Below, piece by piece: positions 8,521 to 17,807 of a stretch of 64,000 nt of DNA. This DNA is from Pontibacter mangrovi. GTDB lineage: Bacteria; Bacteroidota; Bacteroidia; Cytophagales; Hymenobacteraceae. Position 1 is the stretch's first letter, and the number at the start of each line of letters is the position of its first letter. The notes beneath the pieces are model-generated. The model was not told the origin of the DNA. It worked only from the letters and a program-made list of their open reading frames with translations, and made no database searches. The DNA lies in NCBI RefSeq assembly GCF_006385705.1, contig NZ_VFRQ01000005.1, positions 62,001 to 126,000 on the forward strand, read 5' to 3'. The position numbers were made by a program, and so were the translations under genes.

Positions 8521-10752
8521 ATGATAAAAAGCATAAGTCCAAAGCAGCTGCTGGCCACATGGCTGTTGTTTATGATTGCCTTTGTGGCGCAGGCGCAGGT
8601 GCTAAAGCCTTCGTCGTGGAGCTACGATGTCTCTAAAAAGGAAGTGGCCGTAGGCGAGGAGGTGGAGCTGATCTTTAACGCCAAGATCGACAAAGACTGG
8701 TACCTCTACTCCTCTGACTTCGACCCGGAGCTGGGCCCGATGGTCACCACGTTCACGTTTCAGAAACACCCGTCGTACGAGCTGGTGGGCGACATAAAGC
8801 CCGTAAAGCCTAAAAAGAAGTATGACGAGCTGTGGGAAGGCGAGTATACCTACTTTGTGGGCACAGGCCAGTTCCGCCAGAAAATACGCGTGCTGCAGCC
8901 CGACCTGCAGGTAAAGGGCACCTATGAGTTTCAGGTATGCTCCGATGCCAGCGGCCAGTGCATTCCCTTCGACGATGAATTTAGCTTTACGAACAAGCAG
9001 ATAAAAGTAAGCGGAACCGCTGCCCCTGCCGCCAAACCATCTCAGGAAGCACAAACAAAAGTAGCCGCGCAGCCGCAGGCCCAGACACAGCAGCAGCCAG
9101 CGCAGCCTGAGGAAAAGATAGCGGCAAGCGAGGTGCCTGACCTGGCCACTGCCGCCGCAGCTGCCGCTGCAGATTCGGATTCTGCCGCAGCCCCCGCTGC
9201 CACCGCCTCATCCGGGGCTGATGAAACCCCTGAAACCATTTTGGCCATACCCGATGCCGCCGCGCCAGCCAACGGCAGCGGCGACCTATGGGCGTTTCTG
9301 GTGCTGGCCTTCGGCTCTGGCCTGGTGGCGCTACTTACCCCTTGTGTTTTCCCGATGGTGCCCATGACGGTGAGCTTCTTTACCAACAGTGGCGGCAGCA
9401 GGGCACAGGGCATCCTGAAAGCGGTTGTTTACGGCCTTTCCATCATCGCCATTTATACTTTGATCGGCACGATCGTGGCCAAGCTTTTCGGGGCTGACGG
9501 CGCCAACTTTATCAGCACGCACTGGCTGCCGAACATCCTTTTCTTCGTGATCTTCCTGGTGTTTGCGATGTCGTTTTTCGGGATGTTCGAGATTACGCTG
9601 CCAAGCTCCTGGCTTACTAAAGTAGACTCCAAGGCCGACCAGGGAGGCTGGCTCGGCGTGTTCTTCATGGCCTTTACGCTGGCGCTGGTGTCTTTCTCCT
9701 GCACCGGCCCGATTGTGGGAAGTATACTGGTAGCTTCCGCTGGCGGCGAGACCATCCGCCCAATTGTAGGCATGTTCGGTTTCTCGCTGGCCTTTGCGCT
9801 GCCGTTCACGCTGTTTGCCGTGTTCCCGTCGTGGCTGAGCGGCCTGCCGAAGTCCGGTGGTTGGCTGAACTCCGTGAAGGTGGTGCTGGGCTTTATTGAG
9901 CTGGCGCTGGCGCTTAAGTTCCTGAGCGTGGCCGACCAGGTGTACCACTGGGGCATCCTGGACCGCGAAGTATACCTGGCGCTGTGGATCGTGATCTTCA
10001 CGCTGATGGGCTTTTACCTGCTGGGCAAGCTCAAGTTCTCCCACGACTCCGATTTGAAGCATATCAGCGTGCCGCGCCTGTTCTTCGCCATACTTACTTT
10101 TGGTTTTGTAGTATACTTGATCCCAGGCCTGTTCGGGGCGCCGCTGAAGGCGCTGGCTGGTTACCTGCCGCCGCAGTCTACCCAGGATTTTGACCTGAAC
10201 ACCATTGCCCGGCAGGGTGGGGGAGGCACAGCCGTAGTAGCTGCCAATGCAAACGAAAACTGCGAGCCAGCTAAGTATGCCGAGTTCCTGCACCTGCCGC
10301 ACGGCCTGCAGGGCTACTTCGATCTGGAGCAGGCCAAGAAATGCGCCGCAGAGCAGGGCAAGCCCATCTTTATAGACTTTACCGGCCACGGCTGCGTGAA
10401 CTGCCGCGAAATGGAGCAGAACGTGTGGTCGGACCCGGAAGTGCTGAAGCGCCTGCAGGAAAACTACGTGATTGCCGCCCTGTACGTAGACGACCGCACC
10501 GAGCTGCCTGAGAGCGAGTGGTATACCAGCAGCTACGACGGCAAAGAGAAGAAAACCATCGGCAAGAAGTATGCGGATTACCAGATCACCAAGTTCAACG
10601 TGAACGCCCAGCCATACTATGTGCTGATGGATGAGAATGAGAACGTGCTGGTAAAGCCCATCGCCTACGACCTAAACGTGGATAACTTCGTGGAGTTCCT
10701 GGATGCCGGCGTGGAGGCTTATAACAAAAAGCAGCAGGTGGCGCAGAAGTAA
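8521..10752 (+). CDS. dsbD: Protein-disulfide reductase DsbD
   Basis: 743 aa. Signal peptide (residues 1-26), N-terminal DsbD-alpha-like domain (about 30-160, with a CSDASGQC cysteine pair), a long Ala/Gln/Pro-rich linker (about 165-250), the eight-helix CcdA-type membrane domain (about 255-520, with TPCVFPMVP and SCTGPIVGS holding the two redox cysteines), then a thioredoxin-like domain with CVNC (about residues 626-629). DsbD passes electrons from cytoplasmic thioredoxin to periplasmic disulfides and cytochrome c maturation. The Ala-rich linker is unusually long and low in complexity. A strong terminator follows. Confidence 0.95.
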   Translation: MIKSISPKQLLATWLLFMIAFVAQAQVLKPSSWSYDVSKKEVAVGEEVELIFNAKIDKDWYLYSSDFDPELGPMVTTFTFQKHPSYELVGDIKPVKPKKKYDELWEGEYTYFVGTGQFRQKIRVLQPDLQVKGTYEFQVCSDASGQCIPFDDEFSFTNKQIKVSGTAAPAAKPSQEAQTKVAAQPQAQTQQQPAQPEEKIAASEVPDLATAAAAAAADSDSAAAPAATASSGADETPETILAIPDAAAPANGSGDLWAFLVLAFGSGLVALLTPCVFPMVPMTVSFFTNSGGSRAQGILKAVVYGLSIIAIYTLIGTIVAKLFGADGANFISTHWLPNILFFVIFLVFAMSFFGMFEITLPSSWLTKVDSKADQGGWLGVFFMAFTLALVSFSCTGPIVGSILVASAGGETIRPIVGMFGFSLAFALPFTLFAVFPSWLSGLPKSGGWLNSVKVVLGFIELALALKFLSVADQVYHWGILDREVYLALWIVIFTLMGFYLLGKLKFSHDSDLKHISVPRLFFAILTFGFVVYLIPGLFGAPLKALAGYLPPQSTQDFDLNTIARQGGGGTAVVAANANENCEPAKYAEFLHLPHGLQGYFDLEQAKKCAAEQGKPIFIDFTGHGCVNCREMEQNVWSDPEVLKRLQENYVIAALYVDDRTELPESEWYTSSYDGKEKKTIGKKYADYQITKFNVNAQPYYVLMDENENVLVKPIAYDLNVDNFVEFLDAGVEAYNKKQQVAQK

Positions 10753-10768
10753 AAGGACCCTTACGAAG

Positions 10769-10814
10769 CAAAAGCCCCAGAGCAGTTGTGCTGCTCCGGG
10801 GCTTTTGCCTTTTT
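10769..10814 (+). terminator. Terminator after dsbD
   Basis: Inverted repeat CAAAAGCCCCAGAGCAG (10769-10785) with CTGCTCCGGGGCTTTTG (10791-10807), then CCTTTTT. It lies between convergent genes and also carries an A-tract on the other side, so it may serve both. Confidence 0.85.
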
Positions 10815-10837
10815 ATGGCTTTGGTGCAACTTTAGCA

Positions 10838-12121
10838 CTATACCCGCTTCTCCCTGTTCATCTCGTTCAGCATCCGCACTGTCATCAGCGCCAGGCCAAT
10901 TACTACGATGCCTATGGCTAGCCAAATCAGGATTTTGGATGTGGTGGTGCTGCCTTCCTGTTTGCCCGTTTTCTGTAGCGGTTCAGGTGCATTTGTCAGG
11001 AGCACAGGCAGGTTAGCGGATATACTATCCTGAAAGTACTGCAGCTCATAGGTTGGGGCGGAGGCCTTCGGATCGCCGAAACGCAAGGTGTAGGCTTGCT
11101 CTGGCGATAGATCCGCCACCATGTAGCGGTTGAGCTGCAGCGGCCTTATAGAAGCGATCTCCAGTGGGCGGTTGTCAGCATTTCGGATGATGATGGTAAG
11201 TTCCTGTATCTTTTGGCGCGGCAGGTCTACTACAGCCGGTGCGTTGGAGTTAAGTATAAACGGCACTATTTGCTGTTGCCGCTCCCGTTGCTGCCTGCGT
11301 TTGCTCCTGCGTCTGTGGGTAGGCTCGGCAGGGTGCATTTGTATATGGCCTTCCCGGAGGTATAACTGCGGTGAGGAAATTGTAAACTCCAGCCGATCAG
11401 GATAAACGGGCTGTGCAAAGCGGAGGCGAATGTAGGTGCTCTTGGCTGCGGCGCTGTCTCGGCGGGTAAGTTCCTGCACCGGGATGTCCGTATACTTGCC
11501 AGCCTCGGTATGGGTGTCGTAGTAGCCGGCCTGCAGGATGTTGAGCGGTGCGCTGGCGGAGTCGTTGAGTTGCAACCGGAAGTAGCGGTAGTCGCTCAAC
11601 GGAAAGTCCAGCAGCTTTGCCTCGGCTGTACTCTCATGGTTGTTGATGGCATGCAGTATGTCATGTTCCTTCAGCACATACCAGTCCTTCCGGTTATCAC
11701 TTCCGCTGAGCTTCACCTCTTTCCGTACATCTGCATTACCTATCAGCAGACTAATATTGTTGATTTTGCGCTTTTCGGGGTTAGAGATGAGCAGTTCTGA
11801 GCAGCAGCCTTGCCGGTGTGTATAGCTGAGGATGTCGTAGTTTTTGAACAGGCGCTTATACTGAGCCGGCTGCTCTGCCCGCAGCAGGTAAGGTACCTCC
11901 TGGCCACTGGCATCATAAAGCCTCAAGTCAGAGAGGTCTGGGCGCAGCCTACCTATTACTTCGGGGCTGAGCAGTATACTTTGATAGCCGCTCTGCGTAG
12001 GGGTAGCCACGGGCGCCTGCCAAGTATACTGCTGTGCATTAGCTACATTATACCATGCAACCAGTATCAGCAACAGCAGGCTACTGATTATCTGTACCAG
12101 GTGTCGTGGCAGTGTCATCAT
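10838..12121 (-). CDS. DUF3999 family membrane-anchored protein
   Basis: 427 aa with an N-terminal signal (hydrophobic residues about 10-29, ending A-N-A-Q), an extracytoplasmic beta-rich body (for example LSPEVIGRLRPDLSDLRLYD and the basic stretch HRRRSKRRQQRERQ) and a C-terminal transmembrane helix (about residues 395-415) followed by a short basic tail. This matches DUF3999, which is normally encoded beside DUF2339, as here. Its first 41 bp overlap the end of the DUF2339 gene, so the two are translationally coupled. Role unknown; the pair is probably an envelope complex. Confidence 0.8.
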   Translation of the reverse strand: MMTLPRHLVQIISSLLLLILVAWYNVANAQQYTWQAPVATPTQSGYQSILLSPEVIGRLRPDLSDLRLYDASGQEVPYLLRAEQPAQYKRLFKNYDILSYTHRQGCCSELLISNPEKRKINNISLLIGNADVRKEVKLSGSDNRKDWYVLKEHDILHAINNHESTAEAKLLDFPLSDYRYFRLQLNDSASAPLNILQAGYYDTHTEAGKYTDIPVQELTRRDSAAAKSTYIRLRFAQPVYPDRLEFTISSPQLYLREGHIQMHPAEPTHRRRSKRRQQRERQQQIVPFILNSNAPAVVDLPRQKIQELTIIIRNADNRPLEIASIRPLQLNRYMVADLSPEQAYTLRFGDPKASAPTYELQYFQDSISANLPVLLTNAPEPLQKTGKQEGSTTTSKILIWLAIGIVVIGLALMTVRMLNEMNREKRV

Positions 12122-14510
12122 CCAATAGTATAACTTTTAATCGCTGGTACATAAACGAAACCGTGAGTAGCAGCACGCCCAGGCAAATGAAAGCGGCAAT
12201 TTTACCTCCTTCGGATATCCCCCTGATGTCGAATAGGAAGAGCTTCAGCAGCGTGAGGAAGAACAACGACAGCGATACAATGCGCAGCGTCTTGATCTTG
12301 CGCTGCATCCCGATCATCATCAGGATGAACGAGCTGATGCCCCAAAGTATTGGGAAGCCGATCTTCCGCACCTGCTTCAGCCAGACGGCAAGGCTATAAT
12401 CAGGTTTGTAGAACAGCAGTGACACCAGGTTTTCCAGCTCGGCACTTGCTATAAACACTACTACAAAGCTAGCCGACCACAGCGCAATTTTGCCTGCCCG
12501 CGAGTTGAAAGTATAACGCTGCGCCACCAAACGGAGCAATTGCGCTACGAGTAGCAGCACCAGCACCAGGGGTAGGTAGTGAAGCATAAAGCTGCTCAAC
12601 GTTTCGGAGCCGTCTGTTAGGTAAGCGTTGCGGGTACTAACGCTGAGCGGGTACTGCAGCGTGAGGTAAAGTATAACCCCGACGACGGCCAACGCTGCTA
12701 TACCCTGCTGAACCAGTTGGTTTGATAGCCGCCTGCTCTGGAGCAACAGTAGGAAAAGGTATAAGTAGTTGTATAAACCAATGATAAAGTACTTCGCGGC
12801 ATAGCTCACGGCCAGACGGTCCAGGGTGTGGCTCAGCTCCTGCAGCAGCACCAGGTACAGCCCCAACACTAGTGCGAAACTAATGATGGAATGGTATACT
12901 TCTGCCGGTAGGAACCTAATTAAGATCAGCTCGTGCTCGCGCTGCAGCAGCCACCGCGTAGCTGCCAGGGCTGCTACAGCTACCAAACCGGTTACAAACA
13001 CTTTGTTCAGCACCATGTTTAGCGGCTCCGACAGCTCGTAGTAGTACAGGTTCCAGTCCATCAGCAAGCTAACAGCCATTAGCCCCATCACCGCTACCGA
13101 AGCCACCCGGATCAGTTTTATACCTGACTTCTGCGAGAACCACAGGAGCAGCACCGATTCCAGTGCCCAGAATAAAGTAATGTAATTGCCTTTCAGTTGA
13201 ACCGGTGCGGTCAGGCTCAGGAAGGTGAGCACCAGCCCGATGAGCAGGTACACCAGATTGCGGTCTGCTTTTTGGTTGCGGTAAAGCAGGAAAGCAAAGA
13301 CAAAGTTGAACACTGCTATGATCAGGGTGAACAAGCCCTGGTAGTTACCACCCGCTATATACTGCAGCACATACATGCCGGCCGAGTAATACAGGAAGGT
13401 GTTGCTAAGCAGGATCATGATCTCAGGAGCCGTAAAGTGCCGCCTTTCTTTAATGTTGTTGATGATGTTCATAGCGAAGAACACCAGGTAAAACAGGGTC
13501 GCAAAAATAAGTGCGCCTGCATAAGGTGGGTTGTTGGGTGTATCCACTACGCGCGTTGTAAGCCAGCCGCCATAGAGTATGATGGTGAAGACGTAAGCAA
13601 TGGTATTGAGCAGGCTCCACTTCTTAAAGTAAGCCAGCACCAGTATACCCAGGTTCAGGATAAGGATGAACACGAAGAGCACGATATAGTTGCCCTCCCC
13701 AGAGCTCGCCATAAAAGGGCTGGCAAAGCCACCCACCAGTGCCAGCATCGCCAGCTCCATGCGGTTGTAGGCAATGGACAGCAGAATGGTGAAACCGGTT
13801 ATACCAACCATCAGGAGAAAAGCCACAGTTTGGCTAAAGAGCTGATATTCGTGGAAGGCAATAGCAATGGTAAAGTATAAAACAGCCATGCCACCGCCTA
13901 CCATCACCGAGCTGAAGGCCTGGTAGGTTTTCCGGAGCCGGTGCGCAAGGCCCAGCAGTGCTCCGCCGGCCAGGATGCCTATCGCCACCCGGCCTATCTC
14001 GTTTATCCAATCCTGATCTATGGCATATTTTACAAAAAAGCCAATACCCAGCACCAGGATAGCAATGCCCAGCTTGTTGATCAGGTTTTCCCCAATAAAT
14101 TTCTCCCAGTCGAGATTCTCGCGGAATTTATCGAAAATGGATGGCTTTGGCAGTGGACGGGGAGCTTCTGTAAAAGCTGCCGTGGTAACCGGCGTTGGCT
14201 GCTCCAGCGGCTGCGGCCTTGGTACCGGTTGGTATAGAGGCTCCGGCTCGGGGGCTGGCGTAACAGGAGGAGGGGTTATGGCTGTTGGCGGTACAACCGG
14301 TGTTACCCTTTCTTGCTGTTCTTTTACCGGCTCCGGCGCGGCTGCCTCCGGTGCCGGCTGTGCAGCACGCTTTTCCAGCTGGTCGCGGATGTCCAGCAGT
14401 TCTCTTCGGATCTCGTGCAGTTCCTGCCCGTTATCTTCCAGCTTGCCGATGAGCTGTTTCGATACCCATATTATCAACAAAAAAAGAAAGAACAGGAGAG
14501 TCAATTCCAT
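12081..14510 (-). CDS. DUF2339 family polytopic membrane protein
   Basis: 809 aa. An N-terminal transmembrane segment, a coiled-coil-like stretch (LEDNGQELHEIRRELLDIRD), a Pro/Glu-rich linker (about 50-115), the amphipathic PSIFDKFRENLDWEKFIGEN motif that marks the family, then more than twenty hydrophobic segments to the C-terminus. DUF2339 proteins are large, poorly characterised inner-membrane proteins. It is the first gene of a two-gene operon with DUF3999. A 7-bp hairpin (AGAGATG/CATCTCT, 14513-14535) sits just before the ATG. Confidence 0.85.
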   Translation of the reverse strand: MELTLLFFLFLLIIWVSKQLIGKLEDNGQELHEIRRELLDIRDQLEKRAAQPAPEAAAPEPVKEQQERVTPVVPPTAITPPPVTPAPEPEPLYQPVPRPQPLEQPTPVTTAAFTEAPRPLPKPSIFDKFRENLDWEKFIGENLINKLGIAILVLGIGFFVKYAIDQDWINEIGRVAIGILAGGALLGLAHRLRKTYQAFSSVMVGGGMAVLYFTIAIAFHEYQLFSQTVAFLLMVGITGFTILLSIAYNRMELAMLALVGGFASPFMASSGEGNYIVLFVFILILNLGILVLAYFKKWSLLNTIAYVFTIILYGGWLTTRVVDTPNNPPYAGALIFATLFYLVFFAMNIINNIKERRHFTAPEIMILLSNTFLYYSAGMYVLQYIAGGNYQGLFTLIIAVFNFVFAFLLYRNQKADRNLVYLLIGLVLTFLSLTAPVQLKGNYITLFWALESVLLLWFSQKSGIKLIRVASVAVMGLMAVSLLMDWNLYYYELSEPLNMVLNKVFVTGLVAVAALAATRWLLQREHELILIRFLPAEVYHSIISFALVLGLYLVLLQELSHTLDRLAVSYAAKYFIIGLYNYLYLFLLLLQSRRLSNQLVQQGIAALAVVGVILYLTLQYPLSVSTRNAYLTDGSETLSSFMLHYLPLVLVLLLVAQLLRLVAQRYTFNSRAGKIALWSASFVVVFIASAELENLVSLLFYKPDYSLAVWLKQVRKIGFPILWGISSFILMMIGMQRKIKTLRIVSLSLFFLTLLKLFLFDIRGISEGGKIAAFICLGVLLLTVSFMYQRLKVILLDDDTATTPGTDNQ

Positions 14511-14586
14511 AAAGAGATGCGGTTATTTCATCTCTATATTAAAAGTTTTTCTGTTCAATGTAAAACGCATCTGATGACAGGTAAAC

Positions 14587-14621
14587 AAAAAGAGCTCTCC
14601 TGTTGCAGAAGAGCTCTTTTT
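14587..14621. terminator. Terminator after superoxide dismutase gene
   Basis: Perfect 12-bp arms AAAAAGAGCTCT (14587-14598) and AGAGCTCTTTTT (14610-14621) with an 11-nt loop. It separates sod from the DUF2339 operon downstream on the same strand. Confidence 0.85.
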
Positions 14622-14640
14622 ATATTGTAAGATCTATATC

Positions 14641-15249
14641 TTACTTCGCTTCGTTGTAGCGCTTGGTTACCTCATCCCAGTTCACCACGTTCCAGAAGGC
14701 GTTGATGTAGTCCGGGCGGCGGTTCTGGTAGTGCAGGTAGTACGCGTGCTCCCAAACGTCCAGGCCCAGGATTGGCTGGCCACCGCAACCTTCCGCGAAC
14801 GACATCAGCGTGTTGTCCTGGTTAGGCGTAGAGCAGATCTCCAGCTTGCCGCCTTTTACGCACAGCCAGGCCCAGCCAGAGCCGAAACGCGTAGCCGCAG
14901 CCGTGTTGAATTTCTCCTTAAACTGGTCGAATGAGCCAAAGGCAGAGTTGATGGCATCTGCCAGTTCGCCTGATGGCTGGCCGCCACCGTTCGGAGAAAG
15001 GATGGTCCAGAACAGGTTGTGGTTGTAATAACCGCCACCGTTGTTGCGCACGGCCTTGTTGTCTTCTTTCACGCTGCGCATGATCTCCTCGATAGACTTG
15101 CCTTCCAGGTCTGTGCCCGCAATGGCCTTGTTCAGGTTATCGGTGTAGGCCTGGTGATGTTTTGTATGGTGGATCTCCATGGTGCGCGCGTCGATGTGCG
15201 GCTCCAGTGCGTCGTAGGCATAAGGTAGTTTCGGAAGTTCGAAAGCCAT
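14641..15249 (-). CDS. sodA: Superoxide dismutase, Mn/Fe family
   Basis: 202 aa, full length for the family. It converts superoxide to hydrogen peroxide and oxygen. Metal ligands are visible: His in [12 protein letters not shown] (H27), His in [13 protein letters not shown], and Asp and His in [15 protein letters not shown]. The NNGGG and NQDNTLM contexts resemble Mn-type rather than Fe-type enzymes, but a cambialistic enzyme cannot be excluded. No signal peptide. Its promoter lies over the 3' end of tadA, and it has its own terminator, so it is probably monocistronic. Confidence 0.95.
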   Translation of the reverse strand: MAFELPKLPYAYDALEPHIDARTMEIHHTKHHQAYTDNLNKAIAGTDLEGKSIEEIMRSVKEDNKAVRNNGGGYYNHNLFWTILSPNGGGQPSGELADAINSAFGSFDQFKEKFNTAAATRFGSGWAWLCVKGGKLEICSTPNQDNTLMSFAEGCGGQPILGLDVWEHAYYLHYQNRRPDYINAFWNVVNWDEVTKRYNEAK

Positions 15250-15316
15250 AGTTTTATATAGATTTATGTTAGAAATATTTTACTTGTACATACAATGGAG
15301 ATGTACGGCATCCCTC

Positions 15317-15346
15317 CAAAGTTAGTTAATTTCTTTTAGCCGCAAA
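15317..15346 (-). promoter_or_regulatory. Bacteroidota-type promoter of the superoxide dismutase gene
   Basis: On the minus strand TTTG (15346-15343), an 18-nt spacer, then TAACTTTG (15324-15317), matching TTTG-N19-TANNTTTG. The start point would be near 15310, giving a 5' UTR of about 60 nt. The -33 box lies inside the last codons of tadA. Confidence 0.6.
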
Positions 15347-15781
15347 GAAAGAGGCCATCAGGTCGGCGCACTCCTGCGCCATAATGCCGCTCACCATTTC
15401 AGTTTTGGGGTGTAGCAGATTCCCTACTCTTCTATAACCGCGCTTTGGCTCAGATGTTCCGAACACCACCCGCTTTAGCTGTGCCCAGTAGCTGGCGCCG
15501 GCGCACATCACGCAAGGCTCCACGGTTACGTAGAGGGTGCAGTCGTGCAGGTACTTGTTGCCAAGGTATTCTGAGGCGGCGGTCAGGGCCAGCATCTCGG
15601 CGTGTGCGGTTACGTCGTTCAGCTTCTCGGTCTGGTTATAGGCTTTGGCTATAATGCGGTTATTGGCCACCACCACTGCCCCAATCGGAATCTCGCCCTC
15701 CTCGTAGGCATACTGCGCCTGCAAGTATGCCTGCTGCATAAAATGCTCATCGCTGTGGATGGATAAAAAATCTGTTGCCAT
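15326..15781 (-). CDS. tadA: tRNA-specific adenosine deaminase
   Basis: 151 aa zinc-dependent deaminase that changes wobble adenosine 34 to inosine in tRNA-Arg. It shows the HAE motif (VTAHAEMLAL, zinc His and catalytic Glu) and the PCxxC motif (VEPCVMCAG), plus the RVVFGTSEPKRG segment usual in TadA. It is cytoplasmic. The reading frame ends inside the sod promoter region. CMP/cytosine deaminases share the fold, but the spacing and the KLNDVTAHAEM context favour TadA. Confidence 0.93.
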   Translation of the reverse strand: MATDFLSIHSDEHFMQQAYLQAQYAYEEGEIPIGAVVVANNRIIAKAYNQTEKLNDVTAHAEMLALTAASEYLGNKYLHDCTLYVTVEPCVMCAGASYWAQLKRVVFGTSEPKRGYRRVGNLLHPKTEMVSGIMAQECADLMASFFAAKRN

Positions 15782-15860
15782 ATAGTAAAGATGGGCACAT
15801 CAGGGGTAAAATACAAGTATGGCTCGGGCGGGAAAGCCACATTTGCAGAGGCGCAGGCAT

Positions 15861-15892
15861 AAAAAAAAGCCCCTCCAAAAAGGAGAGGCCTT
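15861..15892 (-). terminator. Terminator after the 16 kb secreted-protein gene
   Basis: Minus-strand stem AAGGCCTCTCC / GGAGGGGCTT around TTTTT, followed by eight T. It lies about 30 nt after the stop codon of the gene at 15921-16475. Confidence 0.7.
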
Positions 15893-15920
15893 AACGTAGT
15901 AGATAGTTAGGTAGTAGTTG

Positions 15921-16475
15921 TTATTTTATCTGCACAGAGCCCATCACCTGGCGGGCTGTCTCCTGCCAGTCATTTTTCATACTAAAAGGCACGTGCAGTG
16001 TAAAGATATACAGCTGGTTGTCTTTGATCGTATACTGCACGAGGCTGTACTTCTGCACCGGGGCCAGCATGGAGCCTCCCCGTTCGTCGGCCAGCGTGCT
16101 CACAAACTCAAAAACCAGGAAATCCCGGCCCTTCACCTGACTTACCTCCTGGCGTATAAAATCTACCTTGGTGAAGGTCTCCAGCAGGTTTGCCTTGTAA
16201 AACTCACGCAGCATCTTCAGGTCCTCTGCTTTAAACTGCGAGGGTTTTTGCGTTACGCTAAAGTCTATCTGGCCGTTCGGGCTGGTAAACACGGCCAGCG
16301 GGCGGGTGGCGGCAGGGTACTTACGGGCAATGCCGTCGTCGGGCATCGGCATAAAATCCTGCGGCAGCAGCACGCTCACTTCTTTGCTAATCTGGGTCTT
16401 CTTCAGTTTAGATTGGGCAAAGGTGGCTCCGGCTATCAGAATAATGGCTAAAAAGGCAAGGTATCGCATGTTCAT
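15921..16475 (-). CDS. Secreted protein of unknown function (DcrB/PsbP-like size)
   Basis: 184 aa with a signal peptide (about 20 residues, ending T-F-A-Q); ATG at 16475 or 16469. The mature part begins with K-K-x-x-I-S-K-E-V-S-V-L-L-P-Q-D-F and continues as a small alpha/beta domain with strands such as QIDFSVTQK and YSLVQYTIKDNQLYIFTLHVP. This pattern of a protein surface strand, a long helix and a ...NDWQETARQVMGSVQI end recalls the DcrB/DUF1795 (PsbP) fold, but the resemblance is only by eye. Likely periplasmic or lipid-associated. Confidence 0.6.
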   Translation of the reverse strand: MNMRYLAFLAIILIAGATFAQSKLKKTQISKEVSVLLPQDFMPMPDDGIARKYPAATRPLAVFTSPNGQIDFSVTQKPSQFKAEDLKMLREFYKANLLETFTKVDFIRQEVSQVKGRDFLVFEFVSTLADERGGSMLAPVQKYSLVQYTIKDNQLYIFTLHVPFSMKNDWQETARQVMGSVQIK

Positions 16476-16720
16476 AGAGTATGTTGGGGCAAAGCTATTA
16501 AATAATCAGGAAAAGGGATGTGCAGTTATAGTGCAATAATTTTGCCAGAAACGCTCAGCGGGTAAAGCTTTTTGGCTTGTGCGGCAGCCTACATCCTTGT
16601 GCAGGCGTTTGCGTTAACGTGTAAAAGAGAGCAGGCGGCAGTAGTATAAAAGTATAAGTATACTTGGCTGGCGGCTGCGCTGATAGCAGATCACTATAAA
16701 CTAACACAAAGTATAAAGCT

Positions 16721-17152
16721 ATGATCGAAAACCTGATAAATAACCTGAAAGGGCAGCTGACCGGCGAGTTGCAAAATAAATTTAACCTGCAGCCTGATAC
16801 GGCCAACAAATCGGTGGACCTGGCCAAGGATAACGTGGTGAATGAGCTAAAAACGCGGGCGGGCAGCGGCGACATGGGCGGCTTAATGGACGTGTTCAGG
16901 GGCAACAAGGCCCCCGCAGACAGCAGTGCCGGCAACAGCATCATCCACAAGTATGTGGGCGACCTTACCTCCAAACTGGGCATTCCGGAGAGCGTGGCGA
17001 AGCAGGTGGCGCCTTTTGCCATCAACTTTATTATGCAGAAGATAGGCGGGCAAGCGGCCAGCGGTAACCTGAGCGAAGGCGACTTGCTAGGCGGCTTATT
17101 GGGCGGCGGCCTGAAAGACAAGCTTGGCAAGGGACTGGGAGGTTTGTTTTAA
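16721..17152 (+). CDS. Small hypothetical protein, DUF937-like, Gly-rich C-terminus
   Basis: 143 aa, no signal peptide. The N-terminal half is helical and charged, with a QLTGELQNKFNLQPDTANKS segment. The middle contains HKYVGDLTSKLGIPESVAKQVAPF, and the C-terminus is GGLLGGGLKDKLGKGLGGLF. The repeated N-x-x-x-V-x-x-L-x-x-K-L-G-[IL] theme and the Gly-rich end resemble DUF937/YidB-like proteins, whose role is unknown. Several AAGTATA words lie just upstream. A hairpin terminator follows. Confidence 0.65.
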   Translation: MIENLINNLKGQLTGELQNKFNLQPDTANKSVDLAKDNVVNELKTRAGSGDMGGLMDVFRGNKAPADSSAGNSIIHKYVGDLTSKLGIPESVAKQVAPFAINFIMQKIGGQAASGNLSEGDLLGGLLGGGLKDKLGKGLGGLF

Positions 17153-17177
17153 AAGCGCTCCATACTTAAAACACAAG

Positions 17178-17207
17178 AAGCCATGCCTGCGGGTATGGCT
17201 TTCTTTG
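17178..17207 (+). terminator. Terminator after the DUF937-like gene
   Basis: Arms AAGCCATGCC and GGGTATGGCTT around a short TGC loop, followed by TCTTTGTTT. Confidence 0.6.
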
Positions 17208-17216
17208 TTTAGCTGG

Positions 17217-17248
17217 GTTGGTAACCAGCGGCAAGTCTGTTACTTTTG
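17217..17248 (+). promoter_or_regulatory. Candidate promoter of the GtrA-family gene
   Basis: GTTG (17217-17220), a 20-nt spacer, then TACTTTTG (17241-17248). This matches the Bacteroidota consensus with one mismatch in the -33 box. It places the transcript start just before ATG 17272 and supports that start over an in-frame codon at 17218, which would fall in the promoter itself. Confidence 0.45.
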
Positions 17249-17271
17249 CAGCGCTACCAAGTATAAGCTGG

Positions 17272-17667
17272 ATGTCGGAGAGTGTACAGAGCCTTTTTTT
17301 TAAGTTTTTTAAGTTCGGCGTGGTGGGCTTTTCGGGCCTGGTGCTGGACTTTGGCCTGACATTTCTGGCGAAGGAGCGCCTTGGTTGGAACAAGTATGTG
17401 GCCAACAGCCTGGGCTTTCTGGTAGCCAGCGCCAGCAACTTTTACCTCAACCGCATCTGGACCTTCCACAGCGCCGACCCGGAGATAGGCTGGCAATACT
17501 CTAAGTTTCTGGCCGCTGCCGTCGTGGGCCTGCTCCTGAACAACCTGATCATTTACCTGCTCACCAACCGCGCCAACCTCAACTTCTATGTGGCCAAGTT
17601 CTGCGCCATCGTGCTGGTCTTCTTCTGGAATTTCTTAATAAACTACCTGTATACTTTTACCCGGTAG
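17272..17667 (+). CDS. GtrA-family membrane protein
   Basis: 131 aa from ATG 17272 (MSESVQSLFFKFFKFGVVG). Four hydrophobic helices fill the protein, with the family marks KFGVVGFSGLVLDFG near the start, ASASNFYLNRIWTF in the middle and FFWNFLINYLYTF at the end. GtrA proteins are thought to help move lipid-linked sugars across the inner membrane for cell-surface glycosylation. A GT22 glycosyltransferase is encoded 500 bp downstream on the other strand; a link is possible but unproven. Confidence 0.88.
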   Translation: MSESVQSLFFKFFKFGVVGFSGLVLDFGLTFLAKERLGWNKYVANSLGFLVASASNFYLNRIWTFHSADPEIGWQYSKFLAAAVVGLLLNNLIIYLLTNRANLNFYVAKFCAIVLVFFWNFLINYLYTFTR

Positions 17668-17723
17668 TTGGTCGGATTTGGCTGAAGTATAAGTTTCATG
17701 GCCGCAGGTACCATCAGAAGTGT

Positions 17724-17789
17724 AAACCCACCCCTAAGAGCTGCGCTCGCTAGCTCAAAACTCTCGTTTTGGCTAGTCCAGAGGAGGGG
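17724..17789 (+). repeat. Dispersed 66-bp palindromic repeat, copy 1
   Basis: The 66 nt here are repeated in inverted orientation at 46879-46944 with a single mismatch by eye. The inside contains a hairpin (CTAGCTCAAAAC ... GTTTTGGCTAG) and the ends carry CCCCT / AGGGG. It lies in a 514-bp gap with no gene. Confidence 0.75.
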
Positions 17790-17807
17790 GAATTTACCTC
17801 ACCCCAG

